A stretch of 64,000 nucleotides of DNA from Adineta ricciae (GCA_905250025.1 CAJNOJ010000073.1:261879-325878); one strand, 5' to 3'. Counted from the first letter of the stretch, positions 23,631-36,008 are shown. Made by a program: numbers and translations. The notes: a model not told the origin generated them from the sequence alone.

Positions 23631-24517
23631 TAGAAATCTCGATACCACGAACAGCTCTTTAACAATTAGGACAATACATAAACAACATTCATTATTCTGT
23701 CGTGACTTTCCAATGTTTGTCAGATAACATCATTTATTAAGCAAGAATACTGTTTTGAAACTGTGTAGCTAAATTGACAATGTCAAAGCACAGTTTTTAT
23801 CGATCTCATACCTCACCAAGATGATTGCATCACTTCGAACCTAATCGAAGCTCTCTAGTTTAGAATAGATTTCATTCCAAAGAGATCCAATATTAAAAAA
23901 AGTGATGTTTATGATGAAACCGACGATGTAGAGAAATTACTGCTCATAATTCATAACATTTATTTTGAGAACTTGCAATTCATGTGCAGTTTTCTTGTAA
24001 AACAGCATCCATATCTGTAACGGGATCCGACGTTCTTCTTAAATAACAGCTTAACGTACATCTGTATCGAATGCGTCGACAAACGCGAAAACTAATGATT
24101 CTATGTATCATCAACGAATCAGGCTTTTCATTTGTGACTTTGAGTTCTGTGCAGACGGTGTTCACATTTCTCTGACAAGGGTGTTTATTGCATATCGTGT
24201 CGTTTCACTCGGGGTTCGAGTTCAAGCTGTATTATTGTCCAGTAGGAATTCGATCCGGCAAATGATTCAAGTGTATATATGTTGCTTGATAAGCTTAATT
24301 CCATGTCTATAGAAAGATCAGATGAACGTTGTGGGTTGTGTTAGTGAAAAGAATGAGGCGACCGCTATGGTCAAAGTCAGATTTCACTATTATAATGAAA
24401 ATATGAGACGCAAAAAAAGTTGAATATTTACTCAGCATACTTTCTGATTCACTCGAAATGATAACGATACTTTTCATATCTCGTCAATTTCACATGTAAT
24501 TCTTTCTTTGAAACGAA
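23631..24517. other. Intergenic, eIF2-gamma to F-box (H2)
   Basis: No gene. About 120 bases near 24090-24210 are absent from H1, which goes directly to the following CGAGTTCAAGCTG. Confidence 0.5.
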
Positions 24518-25720
24518 ATGAGTTTTATTCCGTCAAATCAATGTCGATTGGAAATACTTCCCAATGAACTTCTTATTGAAGTCTTTCAACACTTGAATTG
24601 CCGAACTCTTCGTGAATTTCAACGACTTAACCAACGTTTCAAGTCGATCATTAGCTGTCTCAATGTGTGTTTTGTTCTTCAAGATGAAAGCGATGATTTC
24701 AACGCATTCAATCCGACACAAATCGTTCGTGTAGAAATGAACTTCTGTTATCAATCTTTAAACTTTCAGCATTTGTCGAATATTCGTTCGCTGTCGCTTG
24801 ATTATACTTATATGACAAAAGAACAAATCATTCAAGTAGAATAACAAAGTCTTTTCATGAAATAAAACTTGATTTATTTAGATAACTCAACTCGATATGT
24901 TTCATCTCGAACGGCTTTCAATTGAAAATATCATGTCGAATCTAGGTGAAAGATTACTTCATACGAGTGCTCAAGGTGAACATTTTCCATCTTTGAGAAT
25001 TCTCCAACTTGGACTAAATACTTCTGATCAATTACAACTCCTTCCGAAAAGAACAACATCAAATAATCGTGTTCGGTGTCTCATTATTAATCGATGGAAA
25101 TGGTCGAGATTACATTTTCTCTTGGAATTTTTTCCACACCTATCTTGGTTGGAAATAAATCTTGATGACAATCCCATTTCAACAATGAATTTGACTCAAT
25201 CAAGTCATTCATTAACACGCTTCAAAATTACTCTTGAGCATTGCGATCCTTACCATTCTGATCGAATATTCCATCTAATGCCCAATCTGATTCAACTTTG
25301 TATTCGTGCAAATATAGGAACCAATCTTGCTCTTGTTTACTTTGTGAAACTAGCCAAATGTCTTTCATCTTATACACCGAATCTCCAATATTTCGATTGT
25401 GAAATCTACTGTTACACAGATGAAAATGAGAATACTGGCGAAGTTATACGAAAATATCATCAACTATTCAAACAAATTCGATGCCTCCGTGGAGAACATC
25501 AAAATCGGTGTTTTGCAACAGATATGCAAACTTACCCATACGGAAATCAATATGAAAGTAGAGGATTTTCATTACTAAAAAATATGACATTATTTTCCAT
25601 TTAGTTATTCGAAAACCGGTTACTAAACGACCATCATTGAACAAGTATGGCATTCATTACAGCGACAGCGACGACAACGATGATGATATGTTTTTCTTAA
25701 AGTATAAGAACTACATGTGA
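24518..25720 (+). CDS. F-box protein (H2 allele)
   Basis: Three exons: 24518-24835, 24882-25557 and 25605-25720 (introns 46 and 47 nt), 369 aa. The N-terminus has an F-box (LEILPNELLIEVFQHLNCRT), expected to bind Skp1 in an SCF ubiquitin ligase. The rest is Leu-rich and resembles irregular leucine-rich repeats that would bind the substrate. The last exon encodes an acidic stretch (YSDSDDNDDDMFF). Without splicing, the frame appears to stop at 24844 and again at 25604. The third exon is supported because H1 keeps the same frame, acid run and KYKNYM end. Confidence 0.8.
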
Positions 25721-26183
25721 GCTTCATCAATATTTTTAATTTAGAAGAAAAAATTTTCTTTTCAAATCGAAAGTAAAAGACTCCTCTCGCGGTCAGAATT
25801 CGTCGAAACATGTTCATATCAATATTTCAATTTTGTGTGCTGAAATAGTTCTAGTTCACTCATCATCTAACTACTTCTTTACATTCTACTCCACCGTGAA
25901 GTAAATCATGACGAAATTTTCCATTCAATCGTAAAAGAACATGCTTGACAGACAACAACAGAACACATTCGCATCTTTCAGGTTATAATTTATCTATAAA
26001 GGTCTTTCGTTTTCTGCCGTGGATCGTTACGGACAACTAACGGGATGGGACATAGCAGATAGGAAATACAATGAAAATGTATGAATGAAACATATCTTTT
26101 TTGAAGAGATAATGAAGAAGTTTATTGACAAAAAGAGTATTTAAACGGGGAAATAAAGTTCATGCTTGTTCATCGACAATTTT
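25721..26183. other. Convergent 3' region
   Basis: No gene seen. Two short minus-strand frames here are not conserved. Confidence 0.5.
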
Positions 26184-26381
26184 TCATTTTGAATTGCAAC
26201 GACCACAACGTTTACAACTTTGTAGACCATTGAGACCAGGTAGAACTTGTAATTGTAAAATTTCACGAATGGTTTCACCTCTTGTGTGAACAGCATCCGA
26301 ACTTGATTGATTGACTTCACATGATAAGGCCACTGCGAAGAAAACCATGCAGACAAGTAAGCCAATGAATAAAGCTTTCAT
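26184..26381 (-). CDS. Small secreted peptide with CxxCGRC tail (H2 allele)
   Basis: 65 aa: signal peptide (MKALFIGLLVCMVFFAVALS) then a mature part with an ILQLQVLPGLNGLQ helix and a terminal CKRCGRCNSK cluster. The H1 allele differs at two residues only, so it is under constraint. A TATA box is placed at 26461-26470. Function unknown. Confidence 0.65.
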   Translation of the reverse strand: MKALFIGLLVCMVFFAVALSCEVNQSSSDAVHTRGETIREILQLQVLPGLNGLQSCKRCGRCNSK

Positions 26382-26460
26382 TGTGTAACGAAGGTGGTTT
26401 GATAAATTGAAGGGAGGAACCAGCGAGTGTATTGAATGATGTTTTGCAGTAACATTGTCG

Positions 26461-26470
26461 ATTTTATATA
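26461..26470 (-). promoter_or_regulatory. TATA box of the small secreted peptide (H2)
   Basis: On the minus strand TATATAAAAT lies about 80 bases upstream of the ATG. H1 has TGTATAAAAT at the same place (61198-61207). Confidence 0.5.
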
Positions 26471-26851
26471 GCGTAGAGATATTTGGAATAAACCTTTACA
26501 AACAATACGAATATAATCAAACACATGGTTTTTTTCCCAAACGCATCGCTCGAGGCTTATCAAATAAACATAAATAGTAGTGAAAAACATGCCGTCATAG
26601 TCAAATATGTATACATAAGGGTAAAAACATACTCGTTTTGCAATGAATCTCGCCGTAAATATGACAGAACAGAAAAAATCTATGCGAGAGGAAAGGAAAA
26701 ATCCGAATGACTCATGGTATTGTTGATACATAGAATAAAGGCATTTCGTTATGAAATCACATCTATGAGATATTTTTTTTCGTATTGATTCCAGGCTGTA
26801 CATTCCTGTAATCAAAGGTTATTTCGTATCAATAATTTCCTTACGTGTACG

Positions 26852-26859
26852 TATAAATA
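26852..26859 (+). promoter_or_regulatory. TATA box of GRDP-like gene (H2)
   Basis: TATAAATA lies 41 bases before the ATG at 26893. It is identical in H1 at 61588-61595, with a conserved flank (TAACCCTTCTGTTTCTATAG). Confidence 0.6.
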
Positions 26860-26892
26860 TAACCCTTCTGTTTCTATAGATTTCTTGCAGAT

Positions 26893-27348
26893 ATGCTTTT
26901 TATACTCTTCCTCCATTTGTTCATATTCTGTTCGTCCGCTTTTGATATTGTTCAATTAGCGGATGAAGATCTGAGGTATTTAAACGAACGATTACAATTG
27001 CACGACCATATGAGCCGCGAAGATGCACTGAACTCAATAATCGAATTAGAACATTTTTATACAGGATTAAAAAACGATTTGAATGGTTCACCGTCGGAAA
27101 TGGTCGATAAAGCCTGGCATGCACATATTTTAAACACAAAAATGTATTTTCGATTCAGTGAACTCAACTTTGGAAGATATCTTCATCATCTGCCATTCTG
27201 GTCGGGAAATCAAGATGAAGCTGAAGAATTAAACGAGGATATATCGATGTTAGACAAACTGAAAATTCTCGGAATCCAAAACATGAACGAAACTGTTTGG
27301 ACGTTGCAATTACATGAAACACCGTCGTCGGATGGCATAACGAATTGA
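26893..27348 (+). CDS. GRDP-like (glycine-rich-domain-containing-protein-like) secreted protein (H2 allele)
   Basis: 151 aa with an N-terminal signal peptide (residues 1-16). The core pattern MVDKAWHAHILNTKMYF (about 70-86) followed by FGRYLHHLPF (93-102) is the conserved W-H-x-H-x-L ... H-H-x-P signature of the GRDP-like/DUF1399 family, whose biochemistry is poorly known. The protein is short compared with plant relatives and lacks a glycine-rich tail. Its stop is 63 bases from the stop of the convergent gene at 27412. The H1 allele is nearly identical, with changes limited to the last residues. Confidence 0.7.
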   Translation: MLFILFLHLFIFCSSAFDIVQLADEDLRYLNERLQLHDHMSREDALNSIIELEHFYTGLKNDLNGSPSEMVDKAWHAHILNTKMYFRFSELNFGRYLHHLPFWSGNQDEAEELNEDISMLDKLKILGIQNMNETVWTLQLHETPSSDGITN

Positions 27349-27411
27349 CAAAAAAATCAATTAAGAACTGTTTTTTGTTTAAAAAAAAAGCTTTAATGTA
27401 TTTAAAATATA

Positions 27412-28167
27412 TTACATTCTCAAATTCGCGTCTGTTTTCAAGGTTAAACTGTCACTGATAGTCGTTGCGTGCGTTTCACACAGATCCAAGACTTGTTTTG
27501 CATTCATACTTTCCAATCTTTCGATTGTTCCAAAGAATCGCTGTACATTCGGGTGGGTTCTAGCAACTTCTTTGATCGCTGCAGCCACATCTTCCCAAAA
27601 CTTGAAAGGAATACGAAAGTTCAAGTGTTTTTCAGCACTTTGGAGGAACGTTTTACAATCGACATGATCCACGTTGTCAATATGATCTCGTACGAGATTT
27701 CGTCTCCATGGTGCCCAGAGAAACGATTTTCCGATGGTATCTGATGCGATGTCGATCACTTTGAACATTGAAGAAGCATTGATTTGAAAGGATGATAAGA
27801 TTATTTCACCTTCCATGGCAGATCTGATCTTTTGCGTAACGTCATCGATTGACTTCATAAAATCCAATTTAATATATGACAACTTTGTTTCGTGATCGCG
27901 TAACGAATGAGCGAATAAGATGGAATAGTGACTGATATTATTGGAAGTATCAGTGATTGTCCAGTCGTTTTCGATTACGAGACCGAAATGGGTCGCAGTT
28001 TCATTTTGATTGATGGTATTTATAGCGGCAATTTTGCTCGGACGGGTAACTTTGATTGTTTTGCGATCTCCATTGACAAAAACCGAAACTGTCGTCGTGT
28101 TGATCGGTGTTAAGTCATCAAGTTTCTTTAAGCGTATTCCGTATGAAGCGGAACTTAAATCTTCCAT
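27412..28167 (-). CDS. Unknown 251-aa protein (H2 allele)
   Basis: Single exon with no signal peptide or membrane helix. The N-terminal ~130 residues are beta-rich by pattern (TTVSVFVNGDRKTIKV, HFGLVIENDWTI). The C-terminal half is helical with many charged residues (KTFLQSAEKHLNFRIP, ATTISDSLTLKTD). The H1 allele has the same length with about 10 changes and no indel. I do not recognise the family. Confidence 0.65.
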   Translation of the reverse strand: MEDLSSASYGIRLKKLDDLTPINTTTVSVFVNGDRKTIKVTRPSKIAAINTINQNETATHFGLVIENDWTITDTSNNISHYSILFAHSLRDHETKLSYIKLDFMKSIDDVTQKIRSAMEGEIILSSFQINASSMFKVIDIASDTIGKSFLWAPWRRNLVRDHIDNVDHVDCKTFLQSAEKHLNFRIPFKFWEDVAAAIKEVARTHPNVQRFFGTIERLESMNAKQVLDLCETHATTISDSLTLKTDANLRM

Positions 28168-29749
28168 CGTGACCTACAATGTCAATGAAACTTTCTCTAT
28201 TGTATACAAAGAAATGACTATGAAAGAGTTATTACCTGTTATTGCAGATTTATATTTGAAAATTGTCTTCACACAACAGGTTTGCATGGAATATATGACG
28301 AAGAGAAAAATTTTGCGAATTTTCCCTTTTCTTCTCATTGGTAAAATCCAGAGATTATATGACAAGAACAAATACTTGCTTCGTCGTTGTATATATATTT
28401 CACGCTAGCGTTATTCTTGCTGTATGCAGGAAGAGAAAAATGAATCACACGGCGTTTACACAACATGAGTCATTCAATATTATGTGTTGGAATGTCATAA
28501 TTTTTGCTCTATATTTTACTGTTTTATTCACTTTAAAAAGGTGGAACATTCGAACATTGCGATAAATTAACCTCGATAATAAAACAGACGAGTAAAGTCC
28601 CGTATTTGAAGCACGACTACTCGCTTTTGTATTTCTCGATTTCTATCGTGGAAAAGGAATGATTTGTGTTAAACTGCGTTCCATTTAACCGAGGTTTCCT
28701 TTTTCGTTAAAAAAAAAACAGAACTTGGACGTTTCTAACTTAGTCAATCTTTGTTTTTCGATAGCGATATAATCTGTCATGTTGCTTTTCATCATTTGGT
28801 TGTTATCTGTGACAAAGTGTATACTGACTTTATTTAAATTTAACGACAAAGAATCTCGCTAACATTTTAGAAAGAAACAAAGATAAACCAAACCTATACT
28901 GACTAAATCATTTGCTCAGTATTTTCAATGCCGAGTAGAGAAATAATCATATCGATCGCGACAACGAAGATTTTCAATATATTATTATACAACTCAAACG
29001 AGTTGCTCATTTTATTAATACATTTACAGATAATGACGAATGTGTCAACTTTATACTAAACAGTATTCTGAATTCAGTATATCTCAACCTTTCTGATTCA
29101 CTGGGACAGTATCTTGTAACTTGCATACACGAGATTCGTCAGTTAAATTCGATTCTTATCTTCTATGAAAATAAACAGTATCACGAAAAATAGATGCGAA
29201 ACTGGATTAAAGTAAAGCGTGATTTTATAGACACACCCACCCTCAAACTCAAAGATTTTCAAGTAAAAAACAGAACAAGTGTATCGAATGAAATTCGAAA
29301 GACATGAGTTAAAATTTAATTTATTTTCTCGGTGAAGTTTTCCTGCTCTGAATAGAATACTATAGCTTCTCTATACAAGAAATAGCACTAACCAAACATC
29401 CGATAATATTGCCTTCCGAGATGTGTTCTTGAAACTTCTTTGAATTGATTATAGCTTGGCAATCATTGAGTGCGAAACAAATGTACAATTTAGGAAATGA
29501 AAGATAAAACTCGTAGAGAAAAAAATGAAGTTCGCCGTAGAAATGAGAAAGTCAATTTTACTCATTAGCTCGCGCAAGAGTTTATTCATTATACAATATA
29601 CTTTTTCTGTCTTACTTTTCGCAATTTGAATGAATGACTCTCAAACAACAACACTCGATTTTCTAGGACAATCGTGTACTTTTTCACTGTAAATTCTCAT
29701 TAAACTCCATGATATAAAAAGCTGCGCGATATGCATTATTTTTATTTCG
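28168..29749. other. 1.6-kb intergenic region (H2)
   Basis: Open frames at 28010-28565 are interrupted in H1, so I do not call them genes. Alignment to H1 runs out at 29185 because H1 reaches the window end. Confidence 0.5.
29713..29719 (+). promoter_or_regulatory. TATA box of NHL gene
   Basis: TATAAAA lies 37 bases before the first ATG at 29750, implying a very short 5' leader. Confidence 0.45.
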
Positions 29750-31160
29750 ATGACCATGAAACAACTTTATTCCATTGTTTTTTATATATTCACGTAAGTT
29801 ATGGATGCTCATATCGGTATTAACTTCATGAGCGCGTCTTTGCAGATTTTCCATCGAACAATGTTTGACATTCGGTGAAAATTGTCCGAAATCACAATGG
29901 TCATCAGATGCAACAACGTTAATCGACTCAACTAGCCTTTATTCCCCTCGAGATTTATATATTGACCAAAATCATGTTTTATACGTGTTAGATAGTGGCA
30001 ACTACCGTGTGCAACGTCTTGTTCCCAACTCAACACTTGAACCAACATATTTAAACGCAACAACTGGATCAGTTTTCAATGAATTATCTTATCGTAAATC
30101 TTCGTTTTTTTTCTCTCTCTCACAAGAATCAAATTCAAATCCTTTTCTTTTAGTCGTTGCTATACAAGGTGATGCAAATGGAAATCTTTATATTCTTGAT
30201 CGAGGTAATCTTCGTGTAGTCAAATGGTCAACAGCAAATATGAATGGAATAATTGTATTAAATGCCAACGGCACGGGGTATGGTGCAAATCAGCTATCGA
30301 CACCTGCTGGCATGTTTATTGATATGAATACATCATTTATTTGGTTAGCTGATACACAAAATAGCCGAATTGTTCGTTGGGAATCGCCGACAATAGGTAT
30401 CATTGTTTGCGGAAGTAATGGATCGAACTCTGATCAATTCTTCAGACCATTCGGATTATTTATTGATCAGAGTGATTCGAATACATTGTATGTAGCTGAT
30501 ACATACAATCATCGTGTTCAAAGATGGCTGTCAGGAGCGAAAAATGGCACAACTGTAGCTGGACAAACAGGTTTACCTGGCTACAGTCTAGATTTACTTT
30601 ATTATCCAACATCAGTCACTGGAGATGCAAATAAAAACTTATATATATTAAGTTACAGTGCGGGTTCGATCATCAAATGGCAAGTTGGATCATCGTTCGG
30701 CACTCTTATTGTCGGAACTTTATCGAGTGGATCATTATCCAATCAATTGCTTTCTCCATATAATTTCAAATTTGATTCCGACGGTTCGATTCTTGTTGCT
30801 GATTATGGCAATTCTCGTGTTCAAAAATTCTCATTTGTCTGCTGTAAGTGTATAGTTCGAATTACTCCTATATATTCATTTTGATCTCAATATAGCGAAT
30901 GCAACAAGTACAGCAAGGATGACTACTAACCCAACATCGTCATCATCGACAACAATTCGCACGACAAAGATAACTACCAATGCAACATTATCAGCATCGA
31001 TGGCAGTTTCAAGTAAATGAGAAATATTGATTGTAATGTTTTACGATGATTTCATTTAGCTGTGACAACAACAAAACGTATATCATCTGTTTCCGCCGAT
31101 TGCAATCTTCAATGGATATCAATGATCTTTTCATCGATTCTTATTCTCATAAACAGTTAA
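29750..31160 (+). CDS. NHL-repeat propeller protein with Ser/Thr linker and hydrophobic C-terminus
   Basis: Five exons in phase: 29750-29793, 29846-30093, 30154-30843, 30896-31012 and 31060-31160, giving 399 aa. Exon 1 encodes a signal peptide. The middle holds six NHL units with the pattern LYVLDSGNYRVQRL, LYVADTYNHRVQRW, ILVADYGNSRVQKF, enough for a six-bladed beta-propeller outside the cell. Exon 4 is a Thr/Ser-rich stalk. Exon 5 ends in a hydrophobic tail (WISMIFSSILILINS), suggesting a GPI signal or a terminal membrane anchor. Intron 2 is 60 nt and free of stops, so it reads through unless removed. Removing it gives FNELSYLVAIQGDANGN, which restores an NHL unit. NHL propellers bind protein or RNA. 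The partner here is unknown. Confidence 0.75.
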
Positions 31161-31504
31161 CTCTTATATTCTTGCTTTTCTTTCTATCAATAAATAACCC
31201 TTCACACTGCTCTCGAATTCCATGAAAATCTCCATATTCATTGCTAATAAGCACGCGCGAACCAAATGAATTACTTTGACTAACAACGATGTGAACGAAA
31301 AATATTACGAAACCTCCACCAGCAATGGAGGTGATTTGTTCATTGAAAACTAACTACGAGATTAAAGACTGATCAGAAAAAATAACTAACATCTTTCAGA
31401 CACCGTTGTCAACGAATGAATATTCATATTGTAAAGCTTTTTATTTATAGAATACGCCTTGAATGTAAATAGTTATTTATTGCATTTCCTCGAAGGATTC
31501 AAGA
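31161..31504. other. Convergent 3' region
   Basis: No gene. It separates the stops of the NHL and ART-propeller genes. Confidence 0.6.
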
Positions 31505-34500
31505 TTAATCAACATCACCAAGATCACATGAATTGATAAAAACTTCAACAGATCCTCCAGCTTCGACTGCCAAATCTATCTTCTTGTCATCATTGAAATC
31601 ACCTGATATCATAGAACTTCCAATCGTGGCGAGTGGATACTCTTTTCTATTAGGAAACGTTCCATCTCCATTGCCAAGTAACAATACGATGATTTTATCA
31701 ACGGTACATAATACAACTACGTCTACTTTGTTATCATTATTGAAATCATCAACGATAATATTCGTAGGATAGGAGCAAAGAACATAGAGCATTGGAGACG
31801 CAAATGTTCCATTACCATATCCAAGTAATACGCTCATGTTTCTGTTAGATGAGCTACCTTCAGTCACCGCCAAGTCTAGTATGCGGTCATCATTGAAATC
31901 ATCTGTTGCTAGAAAACCTGAACCACTGTTGCTTAGAGAACTTCGTTGATTTTGAAAAGCACCATGACCATCACCAAGCAGGACAACTACAGTATCTTTA
32001 ATCGAATTACCTTTTGCAATATCACGTCTTCCATCATTATTAAAATCGCCTGAAATAAACGATGCCGATGAATAATCAATATTAAACATCCTTTGATCTT
32101 GGAATGTTCTGTTTTCCATACCAAGTAGCACGCTCATCGTGCGATTTCCGCCATTGAGTACAACAAGATCAAGTTTTGTATCATTATTGAAATCAGCCGG
32201 CACAATCCAGATTGGCCCTTGTCCAACAAGAATCACGAATTGATCGCGAAAAAATCCATCTCCCATACCAAACAAAAGGCTGATTGTATTGGCATCCTTA
32301 TTAGCGACGACAAGATCTTGTTTTCCGTCGGCATCAAAATCATCTGATGTAACGTAATCAGGACCACGACCGACCATGTATTTCCTTTGAGAAGAAAACT
32401 TTCCATTCCCATAGCCGAGTAAGATATTAACGATTGTATTTGCAATGTTGACTGCTAAATCTAAATACGAATCGTTGTTGAAATCAGCTGATATGATACA
32501 GAGTGGAAACTCAGCGACTGGATAGTGTGTTTCGTTACGAAATGTTCCATCTCCATTGCCAAACAGTAAACTAATACTAGCACTGCGAAAATTCGATACT
32601 GCTAAATCGATGATTTGATCACTGTTAAAATCACCTGCTGTAAAATATTGTGGAGTACTTCCAACCTCGTATTCAACCGCATTTTTGAAAGTTCCGTTTC
32701 CGTTGCCAATTAATACACTTACACTACCACTATCGTAGTTGAGCACTACCAGATCTGATGTATTATCATGATTAAAATCATGTGATTGTAGACGCGAAGG
32801 CCTCATTCCAACAGTATAATTGGCTTTTGGTACAAATATTCCCGTGTTGTTACCAAATAATATACTAATCATGTCATCGTCTGAATGGGCCACCGCGATA
32901 TCTAGTATTCGATCGTTGTTAAAATCGCCTGCCGTAATTCCAAACGGTGCATTATAGATAGTAGATGGAATTTGTGTTTGAAACGTTCCATTTCCCTGAC
33001 CAAAGAATACATCCACAGTATTATTCCCTCGGGTAGCTACAATCAGATCTAGTTTTGTGTCATTATTAAAATCGCCGGATACGATTGACATTGGCGACTT
33101 GCCGAGAGTATAGTTAGTTTGCGACCGAAAAGTTCCATCACCATTACCTAACAAAACACTTAACGTTTGATTATACTGAGAAACCACGGCAAGATCCAAC
33201 GTATTATCATCATTGAAATCGTTTGCGAGTAAAAACTGCGGCCAAAATCCAGTTGTAAAGTTATTTAGCGTAGAAAACCGTCCATGTCCAGTGCCTAATG
33301 CAACATTTAGAATATTGAGAAGCGGTGGACCAGTAGCTACCATATCCAATACTCGGTCATTGTTAAAATCGCCTGACACGACATCAGTCGGTTGTTGACC
33401 AACGAAGTAGTTCATTTCGTCAATGAATGTCCCATCGCCGCTATTCATGAGTATCGTCACATCATTATCATATAAGCTTGTTATTGCGAGATCGAGCATT
33501 CGGTCATTATTGAAGTCGCTTGCTGTGATAGAGCTCGAATGATTGGTAGATTTATAAGTTTTGGAATTTGTAAAAGGATTCGTGCATAGGTTTTCTAATA
33601 GAAGAATTTTTACGATTATTAAATGATCAAAAGCTCATCGACATACTCGTGATTGTTGTATTTGATCCCACTATATGCTTCGTTCGTGTTCCTAACACTG
33701 AGCCAATGATGATTGCTGCAATAGATATCAAAACTAGCAGAACCAGTGCAAATAGATATTTCTTCTTTCGATACCAATGAAATCTGTATGGTAGACAAGA
33801 AATTGTATCAAATGATACGATCAATTAGAGAAAGCTTACTCAAGTTTTGGATACATAAGTGCATCTAAATACAAAAAAAAATTGCACGATTAAAACAAAA
33901 CTTGGTACGAAGGATGTGTACATACTTTCAAATGGCAGTGCAAGGAGAATTTCTTTCGGTACTTTTTGTTTCAAATGAACAACATAGAGATCCGATGCTG
34001 GATTAAATTGTGATTTCACTTCCATATATGTTCCGGGTAACAAAACAGCCTCTTCTTCATTTTGAAAATGTGAATGTGCACTGATGCTTCTTCCGTTGAT
34101 CATTTCGATCGACAAAAGTGTTCGTTCTCCAGTTTTGCCTAGATAGAATTCATTTTCTAAAACAGTCAACATTGTTGTACATGACGAAAATGACCACCAG
34201 GTCACAGGTTGTCCAATAGGAAATTGATCACTGATATTTAACCGAACACCACGCCATACTGTTTGTACAGGCAGGCATGGTATTTTAACTAAAGCAGTTA
34301 TGAATAGTTTCAGATATAAATGCCATGGTTTCAATTCGTTTCGATCAATATTCTTCTTTAAGGTGAAATTTAATATTGAATACAAACTGTCACGTGAAGT
34401 TGGCCATTCCATTGTGTACAGACGGATTGATGCAGACTCGTCACGCGTTAATCCATCTGGTGGAGGATCTGGTGTATTGTGTAATGCCGTTGAAGCGTAT

Positions 34501-34727
34501 TGTATTACATCGTGAACAATATCAACCAAAGGTAAACATGATTCAAGCAATGGAACGAGTGGTACTTGTGCATAAGCAACAATAGGAGCTAGGATTTTTT
34601 TGTTCTCATTCTGAGGAACGAATAGACGAGTATTGATACGTCTGTTTGATAGTTCTACATTATCAGTCGGTGAATCGTTGATTGGTAAGTCTCTCAATCG
34701 TGAATAATTGTCAGCTGTATCAAACAT
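31505..34727 (-). CDS. Transmembrane ADP-ribosyltransferase fused to 14 FG-GAP/VCBS repeats
   Basis: Four exons join in phase: 34727-33926, 33864-33840 (25-nt micro-exon), 33783-33647 and 33594-31505, giving 1017 aa. Residues 1-268 are an R-S-E ART domain: Arg159 in VWRGVR, the WWSFSSCT strand (about 177-184), and E-x-E in FQNEEEAVLLPG (224-226). The third exon encodes a basic flank (YRKKKY) and one membrane helix (FALVLLVLISIAAIIIGSVL). The last exon has 14 units with DFNND loops and GNGTF turns, enough for two seven-bladed propellers, with many N-x-S/T sites. By the positive-inside rule the ART should face the cytosol and the propellers the outside. The fusion is my reading from splice phase. 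Two separate genes are the alternative. Confidence 0.72.
33840..33864 (-). other. 25-nt micro-exon linking ART and membrane exons
   Basis: Flanked by TATTTAG and GTAAGC on the minus strand. It adds about eight residues (NALMYPKL) and converts phase 1 to phase 2, matching both neighbours. Without it the ART exon cannot join the TM exon in frame. Confidence 0.6.
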
Positions 34728-36008
34728 TTTCCTAATCTAGTGTAGACCAATTTCATAATCCATGTGTATTTACATCCAAAGTATAAATATAGAAGATGCG
34801 CACGTCATACATTTGGTCATACTGTTTGCTTTCTTTGTATATCAACGTATAAAATAATTTTGATTCGTACTCAATGCCTGTACTGTATTTTATATACAAT
34901 TCATTCGATCTTGTCGAATATTTTATCTTAAATGAAGTTGATAGTAAAACAAGTCAGCCAGACAAGTTCTATTCCCAGATTAGATCATCACATAAATACG
35001 TGTTTCATCCCCTCGTCATAACAGTACAGGGAAGATCTCATGAATCGATCGACCGTTCTGCATACCGAAAACATAAAAAGAATCATAAATGCCTTCAGAA
35101 ATTGTTTGATTCTGAAATTCTCATCTACTGCTTCTGTGAGACATCATATAGAAAAGTGTTTATTTCCTTTTATTCAATCCCATAAGCCATTTTTCAAGGT
35201 AAACAATACACTATTCTTTTACTCTGTGCATTGTATTATTTTTCCACATGGTATAAACAATCAGCATGAAAGCAACATTACAAAAATACACAGACGAATA
35301 ATTTATATCTTTCTTCATTCATCGTTTATACATTTCGTTTGCAAAATTCTAGCTTTGAGTATCTTAATAATTTAAACAGTGATGAGTTTCGTTATTTTCT
35401 TCAGTTTAACGTATATTCGATTGGTTCGATGATGTAATCACATACGTTTTCAAGCATGAGATACATCTGTCCAAGTCATAAACACGAGAGAAAGACGAAG
35501 AGTTACGAAGAAAAGAAAAAAAAACGACTCATCGATTCGTATTTCTCGACCTTGAATGTCACTTGATTAATATATCGTTTCGATGGTTATTGATTGAAGA
35601 TCTATACAATAACGAGAGCCAAGTTTTCATATCTGAAATACCGATAGTTATCAAAAACAGAGCTTTGTCATGTTTGTCATTTAGTGATTCATTATATTCG
35701 ATCAATAATATGACGATCTTTGAAAGAAGATATGACCTATTCATATCTCCATATTCATAAATACAATTGAAGAACGTGGTTGTTATCTGATTGAGATAGA
35801 AACAAAGTGAGAGAAAAATATAATTTCTGGTTTTTGAAAGGTCTCTATGTCTAATGATCAGTCAAATTCATAATTTTCAAAGGTCGATGCACTACAATCA
35901 TTGAGAAGCTGACCTATGTCTTATCAATTTTGTTGCCTATGTGGATCTTTTTCCATTTTTCTTCCTTGTACATTTTTCGTTTTGTTCTTTATCGATTAAT
36001 CTATTGTC
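34728..36008. other. Divergent intergenic region
   Basis: 1.3 kb between the ART-propeller gene (minus) and the TPR gene (plus). No gene is supported. No second copy exists in the window for comparison. Confidence 0.5.

Larger units (their letters stand above)
26382..26892. other. Divergent promoter region (H2)
   Basis: This lies between the minus-strand peptide gene and the plus-strand GRDP-like gene and carries a TATA box for each. The open frame across it is not kept in H1. Confidence 0.55.
6244..29185. repeat. Haplotype block H2 aligned to H1
   Basis: Collinear with 1011-6119 plus 45106-64000. Every gene has one partner in the same order and strand. Intergenic DNA aligns with scattered substitutions and several 50-400-bp indels. 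Coding divergence by eye is a few percent, with hot spots near the receptors. Confidence 0.85.

Noticed and set aside
28010..28565. Hydrophobic open frames after the 27412 gene
   Set aside because: H1 has frameshifts and early stops in the same stretch.
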